DNA of 64,000 nucleotides, from the NCBI GenBank assembly GCA_010645155.1, contig CM021321.1, positions 4,018,390-4,082,389 on the forward strand, given 5' to 3'. A model generated the notes under the pieces. It was not told the DNA's origin. It did not search any database and was given only the letters and a program-made list of their open reading frames with translations. Position 1 is the stretch's first letter. Every line of letters starts with the position of its first letter. This document shows, piece by piece, positions 33,183-52,828 of the stretch. This DNA is from Tigriopus japonicus (taxonomy: Eukaryota; Arthropoda; Copepoda; Harpacticoida; Harpacticidae). The translations under genes were made by a program, and so were the position numbers.

Positions 33183-33885
33183 TAGGCACTTGTTTCTTAT
33201 GAAACTGATGCTTTTCCACGGCAGATGGGCTGTAAAATTCCCTCTGAAAATTTTGAATTTGAAAAAAACACCGCATGGAAATTGCTCCCTTCTTATTTCA
33301 CAAACATGCTCTCCAAAGCCGTTGGTTTTCAGAGGTAACTCAGGAAAGCAGCCATAATACACGGCATGCAAAAACTATGTTTTAAATGGTACTTGAACCA
33401 AGTGACTACACATATTTGTGGCCTCCTGTGTCTGTTTGGTTTGTCACAAACTTTATTAGGAAAATCAATACTGTAGATATCCCAATTTACACGCACAAAT
33501 TTGCAAATGAGTCTGACGTAGCAATGAAAATCGAAAATACACCACGAGATTTTGTGCCATAAACGTGACTTGTATTCTTCGGAAATTTCTGTAGCATTCA
33601 CGAAACCTCGAGTGTGTTGTTGTGAAGTTGGTCAAATCTTTCGACTGTTTATTCGTTATCTTCCTCCAAATTTTAAACTCCTGAAAGTTCGGCCCTCTCT
33701 TAGTGTTGCAACTCATATCTGATTATTAGGTTACTCATCCTCCCAGTGTCTTTTTCTATTGAATGAGCAGCAACTTGGGGTATCGCAGGAAGAGCTGCTT
33801 TTCCCTCCCCCTATCATTGCCAGCGCTTGGAAACTTACAAGTCCGTGATCACATGCATTGCTGAATCATAATACCCTTACTCATA
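33183..33885. other. Flank between LTR element and membrane-protein gene
   Basis: Includes the upstream region of the gene starting at 33886. No recognised motif. Confidence 0.4.
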
Positions 33886-35211
33886 ATGCATGTCATACGC
33901 AGCACCCTCCTGACCATTCTATTGCTGTGTGCCATGGAAACACCCTATGCCTCAGAAATTGGGGATACTGATATGGTTGCTCCAAAGCATTCGGAGACAC
34001 CACGGTCCCTTGGCCTTGACAGACCCGCAGAAAATCCCCCACGCTCAGTTAACATACTAGCCGATGGAAACATATCATCTGGTTCACCAAAGCGGGCCCA
34101 ACTTGCATTAGCCCTATGGAGTCGGTTAAGTGCTTACCAAACCACAGGTGTCCCAAGTGCCAATCTTGGGGTGGATCCTTCTGATCTCAGGCTTCCCTGG
34201 GTTAGGCTTTCTCCCAATATCCCGCATCAATGGGGTCTAGTTTTGCCGGGTGCTGATCCTGGGATTGCCAAGGATCCAGATTGCCCAAAAGTCCCCTCTG
34301 AATGGTACTTGTTCTCGGGAATTAGACCCAGGTATTTGGCGACGATTAACCAAAATGGACAGTTATCAGATAACCAAGGTTTGGACATCACGTGTGCGTT
34401 GGTTTTTCATCATCATGAAAGTGACTCTCCCCAATTTGTTCTTAAACCGGGGGAAACAAAAGCGGAGTTCATAATAAAAGCCATCAATGGAGAGATTCAA
34501 AGAATTTTACATAACAAAGGAGAGGCAATTTCGGCTACTGAACGAGGTTTTGCGAAACCGCTTGACCCTCCACCATCACCGAGGATTATGGGAAGTGATC
34601 CCAATCGTTTGGGGTTTAGAAATGCTGTCTGGCCACATGAGAGCCAGGGTAGCCAGAAGAAGAATGAAAACAAGATTGGAGGAGATTCAAAGTATCAATC
34701 TGACATTGGGGACACCCAAAATCATCGGAAAATAGACGCCGACGTAACAGTTGAACCCAAACAGCTGCCAGATACTCGTTTCATTATGGTACTGGTTCTA
34801 TTTATCATAACTTTGGTGGTTTTGATAACCCTAATCCTGGCCTACTGTGTGATTCGTTTGAAGGCCAAGCCGCACGAAAGTAACTCTCCGGTAACACCTC
34901 ATTCATATCGGCATTATCCGGCAGAAATTCCTCCTTGGTTTTCGAATAACTCAAAAGGCTATAATTTTTCCAATGGTGTTTTGAAGTTTGAAACCTCTCC
35001 CACGCACAGCTGTGTGTCCGATCATATCTCCGTGGATGATGATTCAACACCTTTGTCCCCAGCAACAAATCCAATCCACCGTACTCATTTAACGGCCACG
35101 GTCAATGCTCCCCGAATTGGTTTACATCATAATCAGAAAATGCAAGGCAAATCAGGTGCACAGAGGGCTCGACCAAATGGAGCTGGAGCCGTTCCACCCG
35201 TGATTCCGTAA
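33886..35211 (+). CDS. Type I single-pass membrane protein, unknown family (441 aa)
   Basis: Single uninterrupted exon from the ATG at 33886 to a TAA at 35209-35211. Residues 1-22 look like a signal peptide (basic start, then LLTILLLCAM). The ectodomain of about 275 residues has few cysteines (near 133 and 170), and one stretch around 175-205 (FVLKPGETKAEFIIKAI) could be a beta-rich fold. A strong membrane helix covers about 298-323 (FIMVLVLFIITLVVLI), followed by RLKAK as a stop-transfer signal. The cytoplasmic tail of about 115 residues is rich in Ser, Thr, Pro and His. I do not recognise a family. It lies between the two DEG/ENaC-like genes on the opposite strand and 0.7 kb from the LTR element, which encodes no similar protein, so it is probably a host gene. 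Confidence 0.72.
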   Translation: MHVIRSTLLTILLLCAMETPYASEIGDTDMVAPKHSETPRSLGLDRPAENPPRSVNILADGNISSGSPKRAQLALALWSRLSAYQTTGVPSANLGVDPSDLRLPWVRLSPNIPHQWGLVLPGADPGIAKDPDCPKVPSEWYLFSGIRPRYLATINQNGQLSDNQGLDITCALVFHHHESDSPQFVLKPGETKAEFIIKAINGEIQRILHNKGEAISATERGFAKPLDPPPSPRIMGSDPNRLGFRNAVWPHESQGSQKKNENKIGGDSKYQSDIGDTQNHRKIDADVTVEPKQLPDTRFIMVLVLFIITLVVLITLILAYCVIRLKAKPHESNSPVTPHSYRHYPAEIPPWFSNNSKGYNFSNGVLKFETSPTHSCVSDHISVDDDSTPLSPATNPIHRTHLTATVNAPRIGLHHNQKMQGKSGAQRARPNGAGAVPPVIP

Positions 35212-35452
35212 AATGAGCGACATTCGTAACAGAATCCTGATTGTTTTATCATACACCCTTTTATGTTCTTTTTCGGTTATTTCGAAATAGATCGATTTTA
35301 AGAAGTTCCTGTTGAAATGAAAGAACTTTAAGGAGGTGAAATTTAGAATAGAACAAAGCATAACAAAGACATCCCGACACAGTAGGAAATGATGTGCAAA
35401 CAATCTGTTCTTGACCTTTGATTGAAGACACTTAGGGCTCATTCCTCATTAC

Positions 35453-35842
35453 AGTAGTAGAGGGCGGAAAAAATGTCAAGAAAAGAAGGTTTTAAGTTGA
35501 AAAATATGGACAATAAAAGTTTTTTCAGACAAAAACGGACAAAAAAAAGGTTTTTTTTCTAGATACAAATGAACGAAATCAATTTTTTCCCTAAAAAATG
35601 ATAAAACATATTTTTTCTCCTCTCAATTTGTGAACAATGATTTGCTGACAATTCTTATTGTTCTCGATTGTTAAATTTAAAAAAATCGTCCTAGGTCTTT
35701 TACCTTGAAAAAATTGACGACCTTTATTTTGGTCGGATTCAAATGCCAGAAAAAGGTTTTTTTGGGGGTCTAAACAACGTGAAAAAAATATTTTTAGCCC
35801 CCAAAAAATTTCTTTTGTTAAAAATTTTTAATCCATCCTCTA
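35453..35842. mobile_element. Probable hAT-type MITE, 390 bp
   Basis: Flanking 8-mers CTCATTAC (35445-35452) and CTCATTAA (35843-35850) match at 7 of 8 positions. The inner left end TAGAGGGCGG pairs with TAGAGGATGG read inwards from the right. The interior is rich in A and T runs with AAAAGG-type motifs and has no coding frame. Confidence 0.55.
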
Positions 35843-36189
35843 CTCATTAACCTTTCATAAAATGAGGTCCTATAAAGAGGCCTTGATTCCTTTTTTGCCT
35901 TCAATGGTGTGTAATGTACGTAGTTCCATTTAAAACTGTGATGAATCGAAAGCAGATATGCGCGAAAAAGAATGGAGTCTATCAAACAAAATTATTTCCG
36001 ACTTTGCAAAATTCGATTTGCCGTCTTCTATTCCATTGGTTATAGAAATTCTAAAGTGAAGTTTGTGCGTATGTTACTATGTTTCCAATTTTCGGAATTC
36101 TTCTCGAAAAGTTTAATATGAAAATAAATAAGTTTTCATTAGTTGTTTTTTATTTGTATTGTATTGTTGTTCAAAAGGAGCTGTCAGAT

Positions 36190-37016
36190 TTCAAATAGAC
36201 TTCGATGTGCTTCAAATCCATTTGTTGTAGCCAGCCTCCAAAGCAAATTGGATGTGGTCCAACAAAAAATTTGGGCCTCCATTGATTCCGATCAGATAGA
36301 GAAGGAAAGTAGAGTGATCCAGGAGGTTAAGACTAATCCAAAGGCGTTTTTCTCGTTTGCAAACACAAAGAGAAAAATGAAGCATTCTGTAGGACCTTTT
36401 GAGGTCGACGGTAAAACCGTTAATGATAGTGAGGTTATGGCCAATATGCTTGGAGATCAGTTCTCAAGTGTATTTTCAATTCCGAAAAGGGTTGGCAGAG
36501 CAGGCCTTGACTGTAGTAATGTTGTTGATGAGACTGGCATTGATAGTCTGGATAATCAATTGGAGGATCTGGTACTAACAGATCAAGATGCTTTTGGGGC
36601 CATCAAGAGCTTAAAGCTCTCGAGTTCTCCTGGACCTGATGATGTGACATCTCAGTTTCTGATGAAATGCTCACATATTCTTGCCCCAGTTTTCTCCTAT
36701 TTGATGCGTTGCATCTTAGATCAGAGCAAGTTTCCCTCTTCTCTAAAAGTAGCTCATGTCGTTCCAATTTTTAAGGGCGGAGATATGTCACTCCCTAGTA
36801 ATTATAGGCCCATTTCTCTGACCTCCAGTGTTGCAAAGGTTTTTTGAGAAGATCATGAAGTCCAAGCTTGTTGAGTATTTGGAAGTCCATGATATCATTC
36901 CCCCAGGGAGGGCAGCATGGGTTTCGAGCCCATTTTAGTACAGTCACCCAATTGGTTGACCATTTCGATTGGGGACTCGAAAGTCACGAGTCAGTTGATG
37001 TAATCTATCTTGACTT
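36190..37016 (+). mobile_element. LINE ORF2 fragment (CR1/Jockey-like), sense
   Basis: An open stretch to 36847 covers the region before and into the RT: SSSPGPDDVTSQFL, LKVAHVVPIFKGGD and NYRPISLTSSVAKVF. After 36840 it continues with frameshifts (KIMKSKLVEYLEVHDIIPP...VIYLDL). It is joined directly at 37017 to an inverted 3' fragment of the same family. The 5' boundary is approximate. Confidence 0.8.
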
Positions 37017-37995
37017 ATAATGAGTTACTGTTGGCAGATCTGTACAACCCTTGAATAGTGGGTTGGTCAGGAATAGTATTTAAAAATTTGTCCAATCCTG
37101 CCTTAAATGCTGTTAGAGGATCAGCTCCTACATATTCCCTACGAAGACTAAATGGGTAACAAACTGAACAATGAAGGAGCCCGATAAAGAAGAGAGGAGG
37201 ACTTCAAAGATCGAACTAGCCTCGATTCCCTTGGATTTGGAGGTGCTCTCAGAGCGTGTGTAAAACCTCTACGATCGCTACAACTGATCTCAAATCCTGG
37301 GTTAGGACAGAGCCCATGAATGCTCTTGAAAACATACAGTATCAGATACGTTTCATACCTTCTCTAAGTACTGTACAGCCCTAACTTCTGGAGCCTCTCC
37401 CAATACAAGAGCTCTCTCATTTCTGCGATGTTCCTAGTGAAACATCTTTGGACCTGCTCGACCTTTTGCAAACCTGCTGAACTCATTGGAGCCCAAATTG
37501 GGGAAGCATATTCAAGATGCGGTTGAACAATCGACTTGTACAGAGTTAGCATCGCAATACTATCTCTGAACTTGAAAGTGCGATGGATCCAGCCGTACGT
37601 TTGAAATGCCTTCCCCACTTTCAACTGGATATGCTCATCAAACTTTCCATCATCTTGGACGACAACTCTCAAATCTCTCATGGACGATACCTGCTCAATA
37701 TCACAACCTCCATTGTCTTTGAGCGGAACATCTAATTTTGACGCCCCATACGTCATTGTGCGGAATTTCATCCCGTTCAATGCCATGTTACTCTCGCCAA
37801 CCCAAAAGTAGACATTCTCCAAGTCCTCAACCAAACATTTTGAGTCTTGACCATTCCTTCCACTAGGCAACTAAATTTGGATCATCAGCATATGAAGAAA
37901 TACTGGCTTTTGTTCCAAACTTCTGGAGAGGAGCAATAAAGAGAATAAACAGGAGCGGACCTAAAATTGAACCTTGTGGAACACCTGACTTGACT
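37017..37995 (-). mobile_element. LINE 3' fragment (CR1/Jockey-like), antisense
   Basis: The reverse strand covers SGVPQGSILGPLLF through SSYADD, a 168-codon open stretch (37364-37870), and on to the end of ORF2 (SNSLV) at 37017, with one stop near 37363. The usual 3' UTR and A tail are absent, so the 3' end was cut by the rearrangement that joined it to 36190-37016. Confidence 0.8.
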
Positions 37996-38312
37996 GTCAA
38001 GTATTAAACCGTTCTTACGCCAAGAGATAACCAGGGCCACCAAATTGTGCTAAGAAATATTGCCAAAAATGTAGGATGATTTGAAATTATTTTGAGAAAT
38101 AATGTATCGAAATCGGATTGCTCATTAACTGCAGTAGAAACTGACTTTTTGCTATACTCCCATCATCTGTAAGTCTTACTTTAAAGCTTGGAAGAGCTGA
38201 TGAAATAAAAAAAATTGTCTTAACTGTAAAATCCTCTTTGGTTCTTATCTTATTTCTATTTTTCCATCTTTTTGCTGGAGGGAATTATTTTTTTGCAAAC
38301 AATATTAATTAG

Positions 38313-38879
38313 TAAGGCCCGGAAAAAATTTGCAAAAAAGTGACTAAATATAAAATATATGTTTTTTTCAAAAACCCAAAATATTTGGAAAAAAGCGGGA
38401 TATTAAAGAAATATTTTTTTTAAAAGACCATTTTTGGGTATTTTTGTCTGTGTGCACCGATTTTACAATTTTTTTTTTCTGGTGAAATTGATGCATTTGG
38501 CCGTTTTGGGGGGCAAACTTGACATATAATTGATTTAAACAATACAATTTTCTATTTGCCTCAATAGATGGCGCAATTTTTCGTATATGACAGTAGTTTT
38601 GATTGCACATGTCTAATCTTAGTACAAATGCCATTTTGAAGAGATTTTTGTATTTTGGGTTCATTTTGGGAAGGCTCTTTTGAGCATTGGTCATTCATTT
38701 ATTTTCCAAAAGTTTGCATTTATTTTCCAAAAGTTTGCCCGAAATATTTTTTTTTGACTAGAATATTCGTAAAAATATTTATTTTTTCTTGAAACAGCCA
38801 AAATATTTAAAAAATCGAGGAAAAGTGGAGAAATATTTTTAAAATAGTTTATATTTTAAAGAATTATTTCCGGGCCCTA
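38313..38879. mobile_element. hAT-type MITE, 567 bp
   Basis: The ends TAAGGCCCGGAAA (left) and TAGGGCCCGGAAA (right, read inwards) are nearly identical. Flanking 8-mers TTAATTAG (38305-38312) and TTGATCAG (38880-38887) match at 6 of 8. Internal AAATATTT-type motifs repeat. No transposase. Confidence 0.65.
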
Positions 38880-38887
38880 TTGATCAG

Positions 38888-39547
38888 ATTATCCATTATC
38901 CCGATTCTATCCAATACTCTATCTCATCTTGACGATGCTTGAGTGGACTAAACAATAAAAAAAATTTTTTAATAGTTTTCCAAGTGATTTTGACTATTTG
39001 GGCATTTTTTGACATCGCTCAAGACCAGTCAGCACTGTACATGCACTCAAGCAGAGCCAAAATTTAGAATGATTCAAAAACCTGCATATAATACCGTTTT
39101 AAGTCAAATTTGGCAGCTTCTTGATTTTGCGACAAACAGCAACTTTTGATATTTTGTCTCTTACCTACTCTATGTCACGGTATGATTTAAGACAGGATAA
39201 ACGAGAGTCTCAAGGTTGAACTAGAGACTCTTGGTTGAACAATGAAGTTGATGGATTCTTAACAATATAGCAAACAGTAATGTCATTTTGGTAAATTTTG
39301 AAAATGCCAACACAATGCTGCTAAATGACGGGTTCTTGCTCACCTCGTTCAAAAGTTTCATTTAATGGATTTTATCAGTGTCTGCTATCCTCGTTTATTT
39401 AGTAACAATAATGTATGTACTGGAGAGCTTTCAAAACAATATCACTTCGGGTTTACAATCACTTAAAACAAAAACACCCAAAACATTTAATGATCTCAGA
39501 ATAGTTAGGAACCTTAAGTAAACTTTGCTTTCCATTCTTTTTAGGGC
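38888..39547. other. 3' flank of DEG/ENaC copy 2
   Basis: No gene or recognised repeat. Confidence 0.4.
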
Positions 39548-42500
39548 TTAAGATAGCTTCAAGGCTTTGTAAGCGAGAATTCGACACCCGCGAAGTCCAT
39601 GGAGTAAAGACATTCCGGTCAGAATTCCAGAATATCCTCCAACATCCGACGCCATCCTCAAAAAGGGGTAAGCAAACTTTTCTTCATGTTTTAGAAGATG
39701 AGGCATAAAATATAAATAATGTTGGCCGATATTAGCTGAAGAATCCTCATCTATTTCGTCATTGGTCTTGCCTAAAATGAGATCCAATGAGTGGCAAGGT
39801 GGGCCTATTTTTTCCTCATCGTCATCCTCCCAACATGATTTACTCCCGTTAAAGAAATTGATAGGTTGCAAATGAATGTCTTGGTACATGACCTGGGCTT
39901 GTCTCGTCTGTCCTGGAAGGACTTCGTTTGGCATCAGTTGTGAATTATTGGCTTCCAATCGTCCCGGAAAATGTAAAAACAATTTAACTTTGACGTTCAG
40001 GCTGAAAAGATTGAGCAAAAAAATGACTGAGTCGATTGAAATAAACAATTAATTGCAACGGATTCAGTTGTCAATAAGAATTTAGCATTTGCAACTTGCA
40101 ACCTATTAGCAACCTATTGCAGGTATATGTGCCAAATTATGAGCTTTTTTGAGGTTTGCAAATTCATTGTAAAAACATTAAACAAGTTGGTACGATGCTG
40201 GATATTATAGTTAACAACTATCCTAGTCCTCCGTCTCCCTACAGAAGCTCATGTGAAAGAAGCGTCGTCAGAACACTAGCAACGGTGGCTTTATCAGGAA
40301 GCTTTAAAAAAGTCAAACAAACACACCGGGAAGTGCAAGAGAAAAAAAAATACAACAAACTGGGGCCTTTGGCCAAAACATATCCATGGAAGGGCTTGAA
40401 TCCATCTTCTTTCATGATCCAATGACTGGATCATATCAATCTTCACTGGCATGATCTATGTAAATTCAAAATCAACTTTGGCTATAACTTGAACTTCCTG
40501 ATTAATGGGGGCGACAACAACAGCAAACATTTGAAGCTTGGAAAAAGCCAAACAATTTGATTGTGTCGACGCTTCTTTCCCATGAGCTTCTCTACGTCTC
40601 CCTACTTTTCCATAGAGGGCTAAAAGAGAAATGTCACTCCAGTTCAGCCAGTGGAGATTTGTTTTGAACACACTTCAGCAGTCCGGCAGCAAGGGTGCCA
40701 AGTGCAACCAGGAACTCATGAAATGATGTTGCTTCCAAGGCTTGATACCACATGATCAAATTTGGTCAAGGAGGTTGTAATATTCGGGAGACAAAATTGA
40801 GATTCACAAAGAGCAAACCATTTTTGAGGCTCATGGCTCCGAAACACAGATATTTTTACCAACACCACCGAAGAATATTCTTCAGTTTTAAAATTTTTAT
40901 CGTTGGTCGCCATCTTAAGAAAAATTAGGGGTCACCAAACATAGTGTGTGAACTCAATGAGTGCTGAGAAACAAGTGAGAGGTCAGAAGCTGACCAGCTA
41001 GTCTGCTTGCTGATCCTCACAGGAGTGTCATTTCTCTGCTAGCCCTCTACTTTTCCATGGCCACACACAATAGCCCATATGTTTTGAGGGTAAAGCTTCA
41101 TAGTTGACTTCCCAGTTCCTTCAGAATGTGCTTACCTTGTTTTGCTGATAGATCTGCCATTTTCAGGGCACTAGTAATGACATTATTGTAGTTAATTTTT
41201 TACCATATCTCCTGCTGACCAGGTAAGAGCCCGTAACTAGTCACAATTAAGCATGTTGTAACTGAAATGTCCTTCAAATTTATTCATTCCAAGTGAAGTG
41301 ATCACGCAAGAAGTGTCGTTTCTCCGGTAATTCCATATGCCACAATCAAAGAAAATTTTGTGATAATTTGAATAAGAATGTTGCCTCTTTCCTCCAAGCT
41401 TATACGTGCAGTTTATGTATTCTTGAGTGAGTCCCAAATATTCATAAAAGTGATAATACAGAAAGTGATGAATTACTTTTTGAGTTTGAGTTGGCCATTT
41501 TTAGGATTTGAAATACTGAAACGAAGTTTGCTTGGAGACCCTTGAATCGACGTTGAAGTTTACAAATTGGGATATTTCAATGACGACGGAGAACTCTCTT
41601 TGCATGCTTCCCGTCTAGAGTCTCGCCGATCAAACCACATGTCAAGGCCAAATTGCGAGATGATTTACTTGAAAAAGACTTGAAGTCAATGCTACTTCTT
41701 GGCGCACGCTAAACATATCACCTAGTATTGGTGCCAAAAAGTGACAACCCAGCTTTTGTGCCAGTTTGTAAAAGGTCAAGAATGCCATCAAGGTTCTTCA
41801 AGGAGCAAAATTAAATCGAGCAAAGGCACCCAAGGACTCCTTGGGTGCCTGTTTCAGAGATGGTTTGTTGTTGTCTCCACTACCTAAACTTTCCATAGGG
41901 TCCAGTGATCTTTGCTATGACTTAAAGCCATATACCCACCACGACAACTACATAGGAAGTAGACTCTGGTTTGGACCCTCAAGTCCTACATAGAAAAGAA
42001 CGAAGGATTTCTGCCATACATAATTATTTGTAGAATGAGACGGCCATTTTTTGCTTTTTTTCAACATCACGATGTGCAGAATTTGGTTCCTAACACAGAA
42101 AGAGCCTTACTTATAGTTGCTTAAATGTATTCAATCTCGTCCAGAACTTACTATTGAATCCGAAAGTAATAGATGCCCAACTTTTTGTACCGTTCCCAAC
42201 CAGGTACAGTAATGCAACCAGGCCATCCGGGTAAATTGGTTTCACGAAAGGCCTCCCATTGTCTTCCGCCCCTGTAGTGCTGATACGACTCTCCATCCGG
42301 TCGAGCTTCATTGTATCTCTCATAAAACATCAGGATATATTCGTTGATTGATAGGGTGGTGTCATTGGGACAAATCGTTATTTCAGGGAAAATAGTATGT
42401 CTTTGATCCACAACGCTCGATGAGATGTATTTCGGATATTTGAAATAAAATTCGACACATAGAAACACTAGAAAAAAACACTTCACGTAAGAAAGTTTAA

Positions 42501-43220
42501 AATAGCCATGTTGGTTCAAGTACGATGGGCTCTTAATTCAGTGTTCATGCGAAACGTTGGCCCTATTGATAAACTGAACAATTTGGAACAAACAGACATT
42601 AAAAAACTTTCGACCAAAAAAATCGGCAGGTTTGCAAAAGGTCGAGGAGGTTCAAAGATATTTCACGAAGTTAGGGCTGTACAGTACTCAATGCTTTTGT
42701 AAACGTTTTTCTGTCAAATTTGTAGAATTTTGCATTTTTCTGCCTTGGTATAATTCTGAACATGTTTTTTGTTCATTCATGGAAATTTGATGACGTGTTT
42801 TTTGGGTTGGCTCGCAATGTCTATGGTTAGAATAACTAAAATAGCAAAGGAACCAAAAAATATGTTATATTTTCTTAAATTTCGTATCGTCTTTTCATGC
42901 CCATATTTTTGTTTGAGGGGCAAAAATGGTAATTCAAACAAAATTTAGGAAAATCCAGTTTTAACCCTTTGGCCTTCCCATGAACCTTTACTAATGAGGA
43001 AAAATATGTATAAAACGTGCTTTCTAGTTCATTTTTGGTTTGATCAATTTGCAATTCAAAAAGATTTATCTGGTACGAAAATAGCGAAATTGAAAAACTA
43101 GAAATTAAAATGGTGACATGTGTTACCTTGATAGAGTAATAAGATCACAATGGCTACATACGAAACACTTTTCAAAGTGTCTAGAATGGTGGTTTGAAGC
43201 TTAAATCCATGAGTTTCCAT
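39548..43220 (-). CDS. Minimal DEG/ENaC-type ion channel subunit, copy 2 (287 aa)
   Basis: Exons 43127-43220, 42152-42467 and 39548-40001 join in frame with the same phases (1, 2) as copy 1 at 20666-24375. The middle exon is 316 bp in both, and both proteins are exactly 287 residues. TM1 region: LKSVSYVAIVILLLYQ. Post-TM1 signature: YPKY...FPEITICP. Mid-region: LPGWPGCITVPG. C-terminal pore signature: SDVGGYSGILTGMSLLHGL. Four extracellular cysteines (ICP, GCI, SCW, PCH) align with those of copy 1. The ATG at 43220 has context ATCATGG. Intron 2 holds a hAT element and an inverted repeat. It is a tandem paralogue in the same orientation. Likely an amiloride-family cation channel subunit; gating stimulus unknown. 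Confidence 0.8.
40613..41049. mobile_element. hAT-type MITE, 437 bp, perfect 8-bp TSD
   Basis: TSD CTTTTCCA at 40605-40612 and 41050-41057. TIRs of about 28 bp begin TAGAGGGCTA and reach AGAGAAATG and CACTCC on both sides with three mismatches. No transposase. It lies in intron 2 of the second DEG/ENaC-like gene. Confidence 0.88.
42617..42694 (+). mobile_element. Small decayed LINE fragment
   Basis: About 78 bp resembles part of the ORF2 C-terminal region (the stretch encoding GLQKVEQVQRCF and then LGLYST at 27352-27466), with an internal deletion. It lies in intron 1 of the second DEG/ENaC-like gene. Confidence 0.55.
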
Positions 43221-43949
43221 GATCAACTGGCAAAGATTTCAACAGTTTTCTTCACCCAAACAAACTTGATAAATCATTCATGTCATGACTCTCGAATACT
43301 CAGCTTGTCTTTTAACCATTAGTAGCCATATTTGATACTTGGAATATCCTTTTTCATATTCATTTTACCTCAGAACAATTGATGCTCAAGCATTGTATTG
43401 TTTTCAATGACAGAAATACAACATTTTGAAACAAGCAAAGCATACCCAGACATTGTTTTGTCAGTTCTAAAATACCAGCACAACCAGTCCAACATGGTCA
43501 GGGCTCTAGTTTGACAGTGGATAGATTGAGTGGTGAAATCTTTCTCCACTTCTTGCTATTCTACTCATCTTACCAAAGAGAGACAGAGATGCTGTTTGAA
43601 GAGCTCTCCCGTAAGCTCTCTCTTCCTTCGCTCCTTCCTTCATTCAGTAGCGTTGATGCTTTGAGAGTTGTCAGTCGTGAAATTGTTGCCTCTGAGTGAA
43701 GACGTGCTCTCAGAAGTTCTTGGCCTGGAGACGACAAAGTATTTGGCTATTCGTCGATAAAGACCTATTGTTTTGTCCATTCGTGGGCGAGTGGGAATTC
43801 AATTTCCTTTTGATTTGAAGGCTTACCTTAATAGCAATTTAAATGTGGGCGGGCAGGTCTGACGTACTTTTGTAGGATTGACCTAATCTGTAGGTGTCTT
43901 TCTTTCGAATAACCAAATACCGATTGTTTCAAAAGAACTTAATGAAGAC
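43221..43949. other. Divergent intergenic region
   Basis: Separates the minus-strand DEG/ENaC copy 2 from the plus-strand secreted-protein gene and presumably holds both promoters. No clear core elements. A CT-rich stretch (about 43540-43640) is the only compositional feature. Confidence 0.4.
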
Positions 43950-44414
43950 ATGGCTGTGATAACCACCAACTCCTTCCTCATCTTCTTTAGCCTCTCTCTC
44001 ATTCATTCGTCACTTGGACAGTTCAACTACCTTCTCTCATCCTATCCATACTTCCAAACCAATGGCAATCCCAAGGTTGGATTTACCAACCAGTTTCACG
44101 GTCAACCAATGATCGAGACCACTTCAGACAAGAAATTGGCCGGTCACTTTGTGACTCCACCTCAACCATGGCAAATGGTGCCAACGGATTCTCAGACCAA
44201 GTTTATGTATCCAAGCATGGGCTTGAATTGGCCTTTTATGCCTGCCAAACCAGAGATCATTGGATCTGGTGCCACTGCTCCAAGACCTGGAGGTGAATCT
44301 GCGCTTTCAGAGATTGCAGAAGCCTCGAGATTGGATCAAGAACGATTGGCTAATGGACACACGGGACCGGGTTCCAATCAGTTGAATGTCCCTAATCTGG
44401 AAGGCGATTTGTAA
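43950..44414 (+). CDS. Small secreted protein, unknown family (154 aa)
   Basis: ATG at 43950 with A at -1 and G at +4. Residues 1-23 form a clear signal peptide (SFLIFFSLSLIHSSLG, cut likely before QFNY). The mature part is rich in Pro, Gly, Gln, Phe and Tyr, with no cysteines, and contains FHGQPMIETT and WPFMPAKPEI. This composition is compatible with a structural or peptide-precursor protein, but I recognise no family. A five-codon upstream frame begins 8 bases before the start and overlaps it out of frame (ATG at 43942). The stop codon overlaps a possible donor (TTTGTAAGC), so a spliced longer form cannot be excluded. No neighbour suggests a role. Confidence 0.6.
   Translation: MAVITTNSFLIFFSLSLIHSSLGQFNYLLSSYPYFQTNGNPKVGFTNQFHGQPMIETTSDKKLAGHFVTPPQPWQMVPTDSQTKFMYPSMGLNWPFMPAKPEIIGSGATAPRPGGESALSEIAEASRLDQERLANGHTGPGSNQLNVPNLEGDL

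Positions 44415-52828
<8,414 letters not shown>

Noticed and set aside
36190..37995. Twin priming for this LINE pair
   Set aside because: The order is wrong: the 5' part is sense and lies left of an antisense 3' part whose cut 3' end is at the junction without a tail. A rearrangement is more likely.
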